Assembly: GCA_026545225.1 (NCBI GenBank)
Contig: CM048845.1
Coordinates: 103,660,033-103,724,032, forward strand
Length of the DNA stretch: 64,000 nt
Origin: Cornus controversa
Lineage: Eukaryota > Streptophyta > Magnoliopsida > Cornales > Cornaceae
Direction of reading: 5' to 3'
In this document: positions 25,501-36,885 of the stretch, piece by piece
Layout of the letters: each line of letters begins with the position of its first letter
Position numbering within the stretch: position 1 is the stretch's first letter
Translations under genes and position numbers: made by a program
Notes under the pieces: generated by a model
What the model saw: only the letters and a program-made list of their open reading frames with translations
Database searches by the model: none
Told to the model about the DNA's origin: nothing

Positions 25501-26013
25501 GTATCTGTGTTTGTTAACATTTAGGTTCTGTTAGAGGATGTGGTTGGCAGAAGATCGGCGCTGTTGTCAATCTCGGGTCATATTATCTTGTGGGCATTCC
25601 TTCTGCTATTCTTTTAGCTTTTGTTTTCCACATTGGAGGAAAGGTAATTGCTCGTCGTTCTCCTTTTTAGTGGCATCTGTTACTTTTCATCTTCATTTCA
25701 TTACAATCAAATGATTTTTATTTATTTTTTTATGCAATTCTTCTGTTGAAATTGTTTCTTGTAGGGCCTTTGGCTGGGGCTAATATGCGCACTTGTTGTG
25801 CAAGTGTTATCTCTTCTTACCATTACAACACGGACTAACTGGGAACTAGAGGTAAACATTCTATCCTTCTCAACATGCTTAAACCTCCCCCAATCTTGTG
25901 TTTAATTAAATCTCTTTCATTATCTCATTTCGATCCTCTCTGCTCTTTTTTAGGCAAAGAAGGCTACGGTCAGAGTTTACGAGTCTATGATCCCTGTGGA
26001 TGTAATGTCATGA
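22503..26013 (+). CDS. MATE (DETOXIFICATION-type) transporter, copy 3, intact
   Basis: Membrane antiporter of the MATE family, expected in the plasma membrane or tonoplast, exporting or sequestering organic compounds. Eight exons join in phase: 22,503-22,802; 23,599-24,143; 24,389-24,475; 24,589-24,645; 24,930-25,168; 25,525-25,643; 25,765-25,851; 25,954-26,013, giving 1494 bp and 497 aa, normal for plant MATEs. All introns are GT-AG. The first ATG after a purine-rich leader starts MDREDQKPSS, a 45-residue hydrophilic amino end; helix 1 starts near residue 51 (IWLAGPLICV). Family motifs: FVGHLGELALSGASM (about 73-87), GMASALDTFCGQSYGAKQ (about 102-119), TRVSNELGAGRPQAAHL (about 331-347) and SVRGCGWQKIGAVVN (about 411-425). 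The carboxy end is ESMIPVDVMS. Similar in type to Arabidopsis DTX14-19; the substrate cannot be inferred. It is the only complete MATE gene in the window. Confidence 0.93.
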
Positions 26014-28425
26014 AGCTTGAAAGTCACCACATTATGATGGAGAAAATTCACTACATTGAGGGCAGAGACTGGAGTGTCACAGATTAAAGGGAAAAAAAAA
26101 AAATCAGTATTTTTAGGCAAATACATGTTGGCCTATTATGGAGTTGTTTGGATAAGTGAATTATTTTTCATTTTTGGATAAATTTTAAAAATTCTCCTTG
26201 TACTATTTGGCTCTTGCAACTAATCCTCTGAACTAAATTTCATGCCAATAACTACTCTTATTTATCTAAAAGTTAGAAATAATCCCCTTATTATCATATT
26301 GTCACTAAAAAGTTAACATAAAAGCCCTTTGTTTGGCGAGGAATTACCACTATATCCTTTTATTATTTCATTAAATTCTTATTTATTTAAAATACAAGGT
26401 CATTCTAGTAGTTTTACATCACCGTTAATAGCAATCTAACGACAAGGTGGCCTGTTTGTAACTTTTAAATGTATTTGCAGAAGTGTAATAGTAAAGGTTT
26501 TTTTTTTTTTTTTTTTTGCGATTTATCCTTGATTTTTCAAACTTGGTTTTCTGAGTATTATTTGTAGCCTCTGACATAATACTTTTTTCCTGATAAAATA
26601 TTGTACTGTTTATATCACTCTTTTAAGCCTAAAATAGATTTCAAGTAAATTGAACTTGTGAGAACTAATACATAGAATTTCAATACAGCTACAGTACAGC
26701 AAGCACTACAAGCTATCAAGCACCACTAATAAGAATCAATTTATTAATTATAATAGAGCCAAAATATTTCATAGAATGAGTAGAGTTTAAAATTCTGCCT
26801 AGTATATAAGAAAAAGAAAGAAAATCTAAGGAGCCTAATCAATCAGGGAAAAGAGTCGTTGGAGAGAGAGAGAGTTTTTTGGGAGGAAAAAAAAATCTCC
26901 CCGACCACAGTTAACTATAGTCAACGCTTGAGTGACCAATTTTTAAGTATTATATGACGAATATGTCCTTCAAATCTTTATGAAGACACGCTTGTCCAAT
27001 ACCATCATGTGTCAAAATACAATTATACTTCTAACTAAAGTGAATCAAAGCAATGGTATAGAAGTAATTGAAACTTTTAAATCTTTTTATGTTAAAGTTA
27101 TTTATATAATAATAAGAACATAAAATAAATTTCACATGCTCCGTTAATAAAAACTAACACCCGTCACTTAAAAGAGTAACTATAATACGTCAAAACACAC
27201 AAAAAGTGAGTGTAATAAATCCTAACGAAATTGAAAGTAAATGTAATTTATCCTTTAAACAACGGCTTAATTGCTTCACAAGCAATGTTGTTTAATAAAA
27301 TCCTCACTTCCTTTGGGAAATGAAATTTCCAGAGGGATGGCTTCCACCAAAGATTGGCATAATGAAACACAAACAAAGTCTCACCAAAACAGTTTCCTAA
27401 ATTGTTGTATGAAAGACATTCTTTTCGTTTTACTACTAATTACTGTTACTTTCTTGTATTTTAATTTCTTACAAAAAATTCATTGACAAACAACTTCAGC
27501 GCAAAATGCATTTTAACAACTCCAGTGATATGATAAAAGCAAAATTTTGAAAAACAGAGCTTTCCTTTTTATTTTGTTTTATAATCTCGGGTTCCCTTTG
27601 ATATGAGCTTTTTTCTTTTTTCATTTTATTCTATGTTTTGTATTCGATTCCCTTGGAAAATGGAAATGAAATTTCATATAGATTCCCTTTCGTCTCTTTC
27701 AATTGGAGGATCAACCAAGCATTGTATAATAAATAATGGTGCAATAAAATAAAGCTTCACAAAAAATTTCTCATGTCATCTCTATTTTACTTTTCTTTAC
27801 TTGCGTTATTTTATTATTTATTTTTTGATTGATGAATGCTTAATTATTAATTATTTTAGATAATTAATTAGTCATACAAATTGTGTAAAAAAAGACCTAT
27901 TCACTCCCTGTGAGTCTTAAAACATTGCGGTTCACTAAATTAACTATCCAGTTCCGCGAAGGCGCAACTCTCACACATATTACAAGCTTTTAGTCTAATG
28001 CTCTTCCTAACTAATTTTGGCATATATAACTTCGCCTAGATTTAGTTACTTTTCGCTATCCTTTCTATCTACCATCATTCTATCTTTTCTAGAAAACGAA
28101 ACTTGTGTTCTATACAGAGCTAGTGCAAAGTCCATCCAACAGAAAAGAAAAAAAGAAAAAAAAATGCTCTATATACACAAATAAATAAGAAGAAATACAA
28201 AAAGATAAAATAAAATACAAGTATTCTATTTCATGTTTTGCCATTATTTCTATAATTTAAAATAGCACGCTGGTAATTAAAAGTTTGATTAATTACTCGG
28301 GAACTTACAGGATAACTTTGTTTATGAAATTTTGATAATGTTTGCCTCAAGCACTCTTGAGATGATGTTTGTTTGAAATTAATTAAGAATGAATGCGCAC
28401 ATGACATTACTGAGTCCAATTTATT
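26014..28425. other. Intergenic, AT-rich
   Basis: The first 190 bp match the flank of MATE copy 1 beyond its solo LTR. The stretch at 27,100-27,230 is a diverged relative of the 110-bp unit duplicated at 36,401-36,620 (TTATATAATAATAAG, CTCCGTTAA, AACACCCGTCA). It includes a T-run at about 26,500. No gene seen. Confidence 0.5.
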
Positions 28426-29099
28426 TAGGAGTGACAGTTCGTGTTTTGGTGTCATGTTCGTGTCGTATCGATGTATAAGTATTTTACTAAACAGCTCAAT
28501 CATAATCCGACTCATTTAATAATCTAGTTAGAGACCTTCAACACTAACCCAACCCGTTTATTAAACGTGTTACCCGTTTAATAAACATATCCTATAATGC
28601 CATGACTTGTTTAATAATCTTGTTAAACCGTTTAACTTATATCATATGAGTTTCTCCACCCCTAAAAATCTCTCTGAAGATCATATAAAAAATAGAATAC
28701 ATATCAAAACATATATCCTAAAATCAAACTATATCATAAATTTTGTATCTATATATAAACTCAAAAACATATTAAGGTTATTCAACAACTGAGAAGACAT
28801 TATAACAATCTCATCTTTGCATTTTATGACTATATCATTCCTGTACACAAACAAATAGATTAGAAACAACTGCAATATATATAACTATGTATAAAATCAT
28901 AATATATGAAGAACTCATGTTGTAATTGTGTTATAATCGTATCACGGGTTAGATAGTTTAAACTCAAATCCAACCAAATTTTTGCGTGTTGTGTTTGTGT
29001 CGATCTATTTATTAATCGTGTCGACTTACCTCAAATTCAAATCCGCTTAATTCGTGTCATGTTCGAATCGTGTTATCGTGTTCAATTTTACTACTCTTA
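28426..29099. mobile_element. Non-autonomous hAT-like element
   Basis: A 674-bp element with an exact 8-bp target duplication AATTTATT (28,418-28,425 and 29,100-29,107). The ends are imperfect inverted repeats: TAGGAGTGACAGTTCGTG on the left and TAAGAGTAGTAAAATTG on the complement of the right. Subterminal CGTGTCGTGTTCGTGT-like and ACCCGTTTAATAAAC-like motifs occur in both directions. No transposase. Confidence 0.75.
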
Positions 29100-29107
29100 A
29101 ATTTATT

Positions 29108-29785
29108 ATAATGATAATACATAATAAATTATATAAATCTTTAACCCTATATTATAAATTATATAAATTTATTATGGTGATAATATTATAGGGACTCCGT
29201 GTATGGAAAAAATTTCACCAATAATAACTTACCATTTAATTTTATCTCCTAAAATAATGGATTATACCACCTGTCACGTAAATTCGAGTTAAAATTCGTG
29301 ATATTTATTTGAGACGTGTAACATTACTCATGTTATAAACATGTGTATTTTGTTTACTGATTTGTCAAGCTCATTCTATTATTTAGCATTTTTTTGTGAC
29401 AGAAGGGTGGTTGACATGATGTCTGTACACAACAAAAGCCAGCCAACCATAATTGACAACCAAAACAAAACTAATAACATAATTAATTTGAGGTGTTATT
29501 TTATGTTATATTGGCTAATATTTTAATATGGTCCTACATTTGAATTTAATGATGTTGGAGCATTGTAGATTCAAATATGAGAACTGACTTGTGGAACAAC
29601 TGGACTGAGTTAGCGAGTTGAAGCCCGAGTTGATGCATTAATTTCAAATTACCTGAGTCAAACAAGTCAACTTTTGCTACAATAGTGGTAAGATGCTCGG
29701 ACTGCTAAACCAAAGACTGCAGGGTCAAGTTTGATAGCAGGCTCAGTTGAATGGATAGGCCTAGTAATTACTATTGATTAACAAG
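29108..29785. other. Intergenic; partly duplicated upstream of GST copy 3
   Basis: GCCAGCCAACCATAATTGACAACC and TTGGCTAATATTTTA.TATGGTCC.ACATTTGAATTTA near 29,430-29,550 recur near 48,728-48,800, so this belongs to the duplicated GST unit, now separated from its gene by the gypsy insertion. GGTAAGATGCTCGGACTGC and GGGTCAAGTTTGATAG near 29,690-29,745 are weakly tRNA-like. Confidence 0.45.
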
Positions 29786-30157
29786 CGTACGTACAAAAAA
29801 TTATTTAGTTAATTATTGTTAATTAATTCAATGCACAGTTGCACACACTTAAAAAAGTAAAGAACATTGATGAATCTATTTCATTCATATGCCCTTAAAT
29901 ATTTATACAAGTTTAAAATTTAAGTCATTTTAGGACTACAATTTCTTATTTGCAGTTATCTTTATTCTCAAGAATTTGAATTTCTTTTTGAGTGAGAACT
30001 TTTGTTTGGTTTGAGTTGTTTCAGCCTTTAAATGGGGCTACTAGACCCTATTAGCCTTTTGGGTTTTCTACTGATACTTAAGCTCCAACCGATTTGGGTT
30101 TGGTCTGTTTTTGTACCAGTTCAACCTATTGGAACAAGTGAGAATTTTACCCCTACA
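29786..30157 (-). mobile_element. Left LTR copy of the Ty3/gypsy element
   Basis: About 372 bp aligning throughout with the right LTR at 35,119-35,513: shared AAAAAATT.TTTAG.TAATTATTG at the start and GTGAGAATTTTACCCCTACA at the end. It lacks about 30 bp (AATATTTTCAGAGATAAATT region) present on the right and differs at many positions, so the copies are old. The first bases (CGTACG against TGTAGG) have decayed and no target duplication can be read on this side. Confidence 0.75.
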
Positions 30158-30264
30158 TCGAGTTGAAACCAAGTTACTCATTAATATTATTGGCAAAAAG
30201 AAAATAAAATTTAATATTAAGAAAATTACAATTTATCTCCATTGTGTCTTAAACTGTATTGATA
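30158..30264. repeat. 107-bp flank copy beside the left LTR
   Basis: Almost identical to 35,514-35,620, which lies outside the right LTR (begins TCGAGTTGAAACCAAG, ends CATTGTGTCTTAAA.TGTA.TGATA). Here it abuts integrase-coding sequence inside the element. See the finding on this structure. Confidence 0.85.
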
Positions 30265-31100
30265 AGCCCAGAGAACTTTAGGTAGTTCCTTCAGCCATTT
30301 GCCTTTACAGGCTTCCAGCTTCTTGCGGATACATTCAAAGATGGTCCGATTAGTTATTTCTGCTTGGTCGTTCCCTTGTGGATATGATCTAGAGGAGAAC
30401 TTTTGGTTAATCCCATATTTTCTGAAGAACTTTTCTATCGGATGGTTGTCGAAGTTTGTGGCATTGTCCATGATAATGGATTCTGGTAAACCGAACCGGC
30501 GGATAGTGTTGCTCTAGATAAACCTTTTTACTTGCACGTGGGTGAATGTTGCATATGCTTTTGCCTCAACTCATTTAGTGAAGTAATCTATGGCTAGCAA
30601 CGTATACTTTTTACTGTTAGCAACCTTCGGGAGAGGTCCCACCAAATTCATCCCCCACTTTACGAATGGCCAGGGACTGGCCATGGTGGTCAAATCTTCT
30701 AAGGGCTGATGGGGTATCCTGGCATGTCGCTGGCATTTGTCACATTTTTTTGGTGTGCTCTTTGGCTTCTCTAGCCATGTATGGCCAGAAGTACCCTTGA
30801 GTAACGGCCTTATGGGTCAACGATCACCCTCTCAAATGATTTTCACACACGTCTTCGTAGATTCTGGAAAGAATTTCTTTCACTTCCGTAGGGGCCACAC
30901 ATCTTAAATATGGTCCTGAGAATTATCTTCTGTACAGATGTTCGCTGATCATGGAATACCTGGAGGAATTCATCCTAATTTTTCTTGCTTCTTCTTTTGA
31001 ATCTGGCAATAATCCGTTAACAAGATATGCCTTGATAGGATCCATCCAGTTGGGTTGGTTCTGTATGACTAGCACTTTTTTTTTTGATGTGGATGCTAGG
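30265..31100 (-). pseudogene. Ty3/gypsy integrase region, broken
   Basis: On the - strand, from high to low coordinates: a zinc-finger end CDKCQRHARIPHQPLE, then WGMNLVGPLPKV, the first catalytic Asp in LLAIDYFTK, the second in IIMDNATNF, and the Glu in QAEITNRTI followed by KWLKELPKVLWAY. Integrases of the family insert the cDNA into chromosomes with this DDE triad. Here TGG is TAG just after DYFTK and other stops occur, and coding sequence stops abruptly after LWAY where the 107-bp flank repeat takes over. It is dead. Confidence 0.8.
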
Positions 31101-32600
31101 CATTTGCAAAGAGCTGATAGACGCTATTCTGATTAGGTCCGACTAAGCTGTCGAGGCCGAACATGCAATCATCCTTTGGAGAATAGTTTTCGCTAACCTG
31201 TTTCACGATTAGCTGAGAATCACTAAAAACTTGTAAGTTTTTTACCTGAAGTATTTGTGTCAGCCTTAGTCCTATTAACAGGGTCTCGTACTTGACTTCA
31301 TTATTGGATGCTGGAAACTCTAAATGGATTGTTTATTGTAGAGCAGTTTCGTCAGGAGTTTGGATTTCCACACCAATGCCCGATCTTGCCTGTGTTGACG
31401 ATCCATTGACAAAGAGTTTCTATTGAGGTTGAACTAAAATATCTGATTCTTTATCGCCTTCTGGCTCGTACTCCAGCAAGAAATCTACAACTGCCTATCC
31501 TTTTATGGAAGTCCGAGGTTCATAGTTTATGTTGTAAACGCCCAACTCGATTGCCCATTTGATGACTCTTCCTGACTGATCAGGTTTATGAAGAATCGCT
31601 CTGATCAGCAATTTGGTCAGGACAATGATTAGGTGAGACTCAAAGTAGTGCCTAAGATTCCTCTTTGCTTGGACCAGGGCCAGCACGATTTTTTTTTATT
31701 TTTGAGTACCTTTATTCTGCCTCAGTCATGGTTTTGCTTGAGTAGAACACTAGGCACTGCCTTTTGACAAGTTCTCTTATCAGAACTGCACTGGTGGTTG
31801 TTCGAGATATTGCAAGGTATAAATTCAAAGGTCCTCCAGCCTTAGGTGCTGAGAGTGTCGGTAATTGAATCAGGTACTGCTTAAGTTTTACTAGGGCTTT
31901 GTTTTGTTCAGTCCCCCACACCTCTTTTCCCTTTGCCCCAATGGCATCGAAAAAGGGTTTGCACTTGTCAGAGAGCCGAGAGATGAACCTACTCAAAGCG
32001 GTGATGCGTCCCATCAGGATCTAAACGTCCCTGTAAGTTTTTGGTTCTTCTTTCTGAAGAAGGGCCTTCACCTAAACTGGGCTTGCTTCTATCCCTGTTC
32101 GGTTTACTATGTGCCCCAAAAATTGCCCCGAAGAGACCTCGTAAGAGCACTTTGATGGGTTTAGTTTCATGTTGTAGTTTCTTAGGGAATCGAATACCTC
32201 TTGTAGGTGCCTCAGGTGGTCTTCTTTTTTTAGGCTCTTTACCACCCTATCATCTATATAGGCCTCAATTGTTTGGCCCATCAGATTTTTAAAGACTTTG
32301 TTGACCAGTCGCTGGTAGGTTGCTCCAACATTCTTCAAGCCGAATGACATAACTTTGTAACAGTAGATACCCTTTTCGGTGATGAATGATGTTTTCTCCT
32401 GATTGTCTGGGTTCATCGAAATCTGATTATTACCAGAGTATGCATCAAAAAACGTCAACCATTCGTACCCGGTCGTGGCATCAACCATTTGGTCGATCTT
32501 GGATAGAGGAAAACTGTATTTAGGGCAAGCTTTGTTCAAATTAGTATAGTCTATATAGATCCGCCACTTGCCATTCTTCTTCTAAACTAGTTCCACATTT
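31101..32600 (-). pseudogene. Ty3/gypsy reverse transcriptase and RNase H, broken
   Basis: On the - strand, open pieces at 32,072-32,539 and 31,712-32,014 give the palm of reverse transcriptase (PLSKIDQMVDATTGYEWLTF, then KTSFITEKGIYCYKVMSFGL) with the catalytic box as YIDD, followed by FLGHIVNRTGIE and the thumb/connection and RNase H start (KGKEVWGTEQNKAL, LNLYLAISRTTTSAVLIRE). RNase H continues with frameshifts to about 31,150. The enzyme copies element RNA to DNA. The AVLIRE and LYLA.S style fits the Tat/Ogre-like branch of plant gypsy elements. Several frameshifts and stops make it non-functional. Confidence 0.85.
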
Positions 32601-33520
32601 GAAAGCCAATCTGGGAATTGGACTTCCCTGATGAAACCTGCTTATAAAAGGCGATCCATTTTTGCTGCAATGATCTGATTCTTTTTTGGAGAAAATCACC
32701 TTTGCTTTTGTTTCATTGGAGGGTATCTCAGATTGACGTTAAGCGCATGACATGATACTGATGGATCTATACCGGATATGTTTGTGTTATCCCAGGCGAA
32801 AACATCGACATTCTTTTTCAGTAATTGTAGTAACTGTGTTCTGTCCATTTGGCATAAAGAGGTCTTGAGATTTGTGGGATCCTTGACAGGAACGATCTAT
32901 ACCTCTTCGAGCGGCTCCTCAGTTGGCTTCTCTCTTTCTTACCTTAGTGAAACGCCCTTTGGCAGAGGGTTCTATAATTGTTATTTAGTCAGCTCTTTCT
33001 GCACCGCCTTTCCCTTCAGTGTAAGAGCATAACATTTCTTAGCAGCCACTTAATCTCCCAAGATGTCGACTGTATCCCTTCCGTTCAACGCTATAGACCT
33101 CATTAACTGGTGGAGCCTTAAAGAGACTCCTTGCATCCTGTGTATCCAACCTCTTCTTATTATCATGTTGTATGGAGAGTTAAAATCGACAATGACGAAG
33201 ATCTCCGTCAAAGTTCTTGCTACTGCTGTTACTGGAAGCTCCACTACTCTTACTAGGGTCACTTGTTTAATGTCAAACCCTATCAGTGGCTTGGCAATAC
33301 GCTTGACACACTCCGATTCTTAGCCCATTTGCTGGAAGGCCAACAATGTCAGAACGTTGCACTACTCCCTGTATCCACCAATACTCTATTTACTTCACAG
33401 TTGGAGATAATGAAGCTAATCATGAGCGGGTCCTCTTGCGACATTTGGATTTTGATCATATCCTCATTCGTGAAGACGATCGGCATGCTGGCTGAATGGT
33501 TATGTACTGAGTGGACTTCT
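32601..33520 (-). pseudogene. Ty3/gypsy protease region, broken
   Basis: The - strand open piece 33,050-33,262 contains FVIVDFNSPYNMIIRRGWIH and a downstream LHQLMRSI, matching the carboxy half of gypsy aspartic proteases (pattern VDxxxxYNxIxGRxWLH). The active-site Asp lies upstream in broken sequence. Between this and the reverse transcriptase the frame is interrupted. Confidence 0.65.
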
Positions 33521-34640
33521 CAAATTCTCTAGAATTTTTATGCATTCCTGAGGTGTGACTGCTTTTAGGATTCGCTTTCTCGATCCGAGGCTAGTCGACC
33601 ATGAATAACATTGATAACACGAACGGGAGCAAGGTTTTGCTGCCTATTTGCCTTTTGTTGGGATTGGTTGAAGGGTTTGGCTTGTTTTTCCCAAACAACA
33701 TACTCTGATAGTCCACCTTTAGCGATTAGAACATCCACTTGTTGCTTCAAGCTTCTGTACTCATTAGTGGTATGACCGAAGTCATTGTGGATAGAACAAT
33801 GTTTGTTCTTATTCCTCTGTTTTAGGGCTGTTTGATGGTCGGTGGTGAGCAAAAGATTCCTTTGCTGTTATTTTCATAGTAAAGTCTGGCCAGAGACACC
33901 TTTAAATGGGTGATATTCTTCTCAACTTTCTACTTTTTCACAATCTCTGGTACAGACGCAGGAATAACCTAAGGTGGTTTTGCCTTAACAACCTGGGTTT
34001 TTGTTTGCTGTGCCACAGTGATCGAGGTTAATCGCTATCTTCAGGCCACATCATCCTCTTATATCCTTAGATACTTTTAAGCTCGAAAGTTCAGGTCACC
34101 CATATTTCTTGGGGTGCTTTTTACTAAGGATCAGTGGAAACCCTATTCCAGAGAGATTACTATCTTAAAAGCTTCCACTGCTGCGGTCTGATCGCACTGA
34201 TCTATCATTGACATCTCTAAGTTGAAACAAGTTAGGAAAGATTTTAACATCTTCCCTTTGGCTTGACTCATGGTAAATAACAAGGAGATTGTCTTTTTCC
34301 GCTCCTGGTTTCCCGCGTATTGGGCTACAAACAATTCGCACAACTTGCTGAAGTTCGGGATCGAACGAGGCGGTTGTTGTTTGAACCAGAGTAACGCTGG
34401 TCCTGCCAGATTGGACGGAAATATTTTGCACATGAGCGCATCATTTTCGACGTCCAGAGTTATCTTCTGTTGGTACTAGTAAATGTGTTCCACTTAATTT
34501 GTCTTTCCATCGAAGGTAGCGAACATAGGTTAGGTGAACCTCCTTGGCCTTTCAGTTCTGATTATATTCTCTGTGAAGGGAGATTCGGTCAACCTAGTTG
34601 TATCGAACGCTCGTCTGGCTAGATAGCTAGACCGGTCACC
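33521..34640 (-). pseudogene. Ty3/gypsy gag region, broken
   Basis: The - strand piece 34,143-34,433 is a clear gag capsid segment (MCKIFPSNLAGPALLWFKQQ, then FVAQYAGNQERKKTISLLF and the Q..GE.L..F...FN pattern). The piece 33,565-33,852 carries the later part (HCSIHNDFGHTTNEYRSLKQ), matching the zinc-knuckle-like end of gag in this element type (C..H...GHxTxxC pattern, here degenerate). Stops separate the pieces. Confidence 0.8.
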
Positions 34641-35118
34641 TTTTAGTTCATCAATCTCCCGTTGCATATGAACCCTCCACTCTGGGTAGAACTGTGCAGG
34701 GTTGACCTAATCTTCACTGGGTTGGCTGAGATTGAGGTTCCCACCGGTGGGCTAGTTGTGATGCGAGGCACTCAACGAATGGTTGCTCGATCCTGCCCAT
34801 TCATATCGTTGTCGTCCAAGGTTTCTCATGTTTTCGGTACGTGCTACCCTTTCTTAGAGATCAGCAGTGTGTTGACGCAGAGCTTTGTTCTGTTAGGTCA
34901 ATTGCTGAACGTTTGACCGTGCCAAAGGATCTTGAAAGTTTAGCTGTGCCAGAAGATCCTGAACGTTTGACTATACAGGTGGTACCCCCTTTAATTCCTA
35001 GGGGGTCTACCCAGATCTGCCACATCATAAGTGTTTCTTCTTGTGTCCACCATAATTGCGGATTCTTCAAGTTTTGGATTGGAAAATGATCAATCGCTTC
35101 CCACATACGGCGCCAAAG
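34641..35118 (-). mobile_element. Ty3/gypsy 5' internal region with primer binding site
   Basis: Immediately inside the right LTR the - strand reads TTTGGCGCCGTATG (35,105-35,118), a TGGCGCC-type tRNA primer site typical of this element group. The leader and amino-terminal gag lie here. Three copies of a short CAAAGGATC/AGAAGATC..GAACGTTTGAC-like motif sit at 34,905-34,975. Confidence 0.6.
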
Positions 35119-35513
35119 TGTAGGTACAAAAAATTGTTTAGCTAATTATTGCTAATTAATTCAATGCACACACCTGAAAAAATAGAGAACACAATATTTT
35201 CAGAGATAAATTCAAGAGAGGATTCGTGGATCCATTTCATTCATATGTCCTTAGATATTTATATAAGTTTAGAATTTAAGTCCTTTTAAGACTAAAATTT
35301 TCTTATTTGCAGTTATCTTTACTCTCAAGAATTTGAATTCCTTTTTGAGTGTGGACTCTTGTTTGGTTTGGGCTATTTCAACCTTTAAATGGGGTGACTA
35401 GGCCCTATTAGCCTTTTGAATTTTCTACTAATATTTGGGCTCAAACTACTTAGGCTTGGTCCATTTTTGTACCAAGTCAACATATTGGGCTAAGTGAGAA
35501 TTTTACCCCTACA
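35119..35513 (-). mobile_element. Right (5') LTR of the Ty3/gypsy element
   Basis: A 395-bp LTR beginning TGTAGGTAC and ending CCCCTACA in + strand terms, next to the primer site. It is the 5' LTR because the element runs on the - strand. It is diverged from the left copy. Confidence 0.8.
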
Positions 35514-36400
35514 TCGAGTTGAAACCAAGTTACTCATTAATATTATTGGCAAAAAGAAAATAAAATTTAATATTAAGAAAATTACAATTTATCTCCATTG
35601 TGTCTTAAATTGTAGTGATAAAATTAAGACTTCAAATAAAGCGAGTTTTACATGAGATTGAATTCAAAACTATCATAATATGTTTGGATTTTAATTTTGA
35701 ATCTGAATTTGAAAATATGAATATGGGTGATTTTAAAATTGAAAGATTTTACCCAACATCCAATCCAATTTACATATTTTACGTGATCTAGATTCAAATA
35801 TGAATCATGATATTAAAATGGAGATCGGCTCTAGGTCACTCCATTTCATTTGGTTGCTCATTATGGGTGCACACATCTATGTAATCGTTTCTTCTTGTCT
35901 ATATGCAATTATTCATAAAGGTTACATCTTATTGACTTTTTTTATTGTATAAATTACACTTACCTATTTTTTAGTTAAGGTTTATTATACTCACCTGCGT
36001 GAAGAGCCGAAATGGCTTGCTGAGGAGTCGGTCCCCGATAGCTAAGATCCTTTCCCTCTTTTATGTTTTGGCATGTCATAGTTACTCTCTTTAGTTTACT
36101 CATTTGTAACAAATACACCGCTCTTCTGTTTATTGAGTTAATGGTCAACTATGGTCAAAGTTGATATGTCCAATTTTCAAGTATTATATAATGAATATGT
36201 CTTTCAAATATTTATTAAGACACTTGTGTCTAATGTATCGTATGCCAAAATATAATTATAGTCCAACTAAAATAAATCAAAGCGTGGGTACAAAAATACA
36301 AACTTCAAAGAAAGTCAGTGTAATTTTGCAAACAAGAGAGGAGGTAAGTATATATTGACAAAACTTCAGGAGAGATCAATGTAATTTATCCTAAAGTTAT
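35514..36400. other. 107-bp flank repeat and duplicated upstream region of GST copy 1
   Basis: 35,514-35,620 repeats 30,158-30,264. 35,640-35,960 aligns loosely with 48,930-49,140 upstream of GST copy 3 (TTTTACCCAA.ATCCAAT, AATTTACATATTTTAC, ACACACATCTATGTAATC), marking the GST duplication unit. No gene. Confidence 0.55.
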
Positions 36401-36620
36401 TTATATAATAATAAGGGCATAAGAGTAATTTTACGTGTTCCGTTAACAAATAATAACGCCAGTCATGTAGAAGGAATTACTGCCAAAACACAGAGACAAA
36501 TAAACCCCAATTATATAATAATAAGGGCATAAGAGTAATTTTACGTGTTCCGTTAACAAATATTAACGCCAGTCACGCAGAAGGAATTACTGCCAAAACA
36601 CATAGACAAATAAACCCCAA
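36401..36620. repeat. 110-bp tandem duplication upstream of GST copy 1
   Basis: Units 36,401-36,510 and 36,511-36,620 are exactly 110 bp each and differ at only about six positions. A diverged single relative lies at about 27,100-27,230, so the unit belongs to a dispersed repeat. Confidence 0.92.
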
Positions 36621-36817
36621 TTAGGGGGAAGTAAGTGTAATTTAACCCTTTTTTGTTTTATTTTTTAGTTACCAATTCAAAAGCCGCAACTTCATGAAAC
36701 AGACTTGTTTTTGGAATTTTAGTTGAAGTTGGTGGCGGGGCCGTACTTCTCAAAATAAAATAAAAAAATTCATTCTCCATAAACAAAAAAAAAAACAACC
36801 AGAATACAAGGTTGACA

Positions 36818-36825
36818 ATATATAT
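36818..36825 (+). promoter_or_regulatory. Possible TATA box of GST copy 1
   Basis: ATATATAT about 60 bp before the ATG. The same place in GST copy 3 holds a 53-bp AT run. Position relative to the real transcription start is unknown. Confidence 0.3.
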
Positions 36826-36885
36826 CAGTATCACGCAATTAGAAAGTTGAATTTGAGTATTGATTATTTCGGAGATTTTATTAGA

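Noticed and set aside
36847-36885. Possible amino-terminal extension of the GST genes (also 49,310-49,345)
   Set aside because: The upstream frame begins with TTG, not ATG; the first ATG at 36,886 and 49,346 matches the family start.
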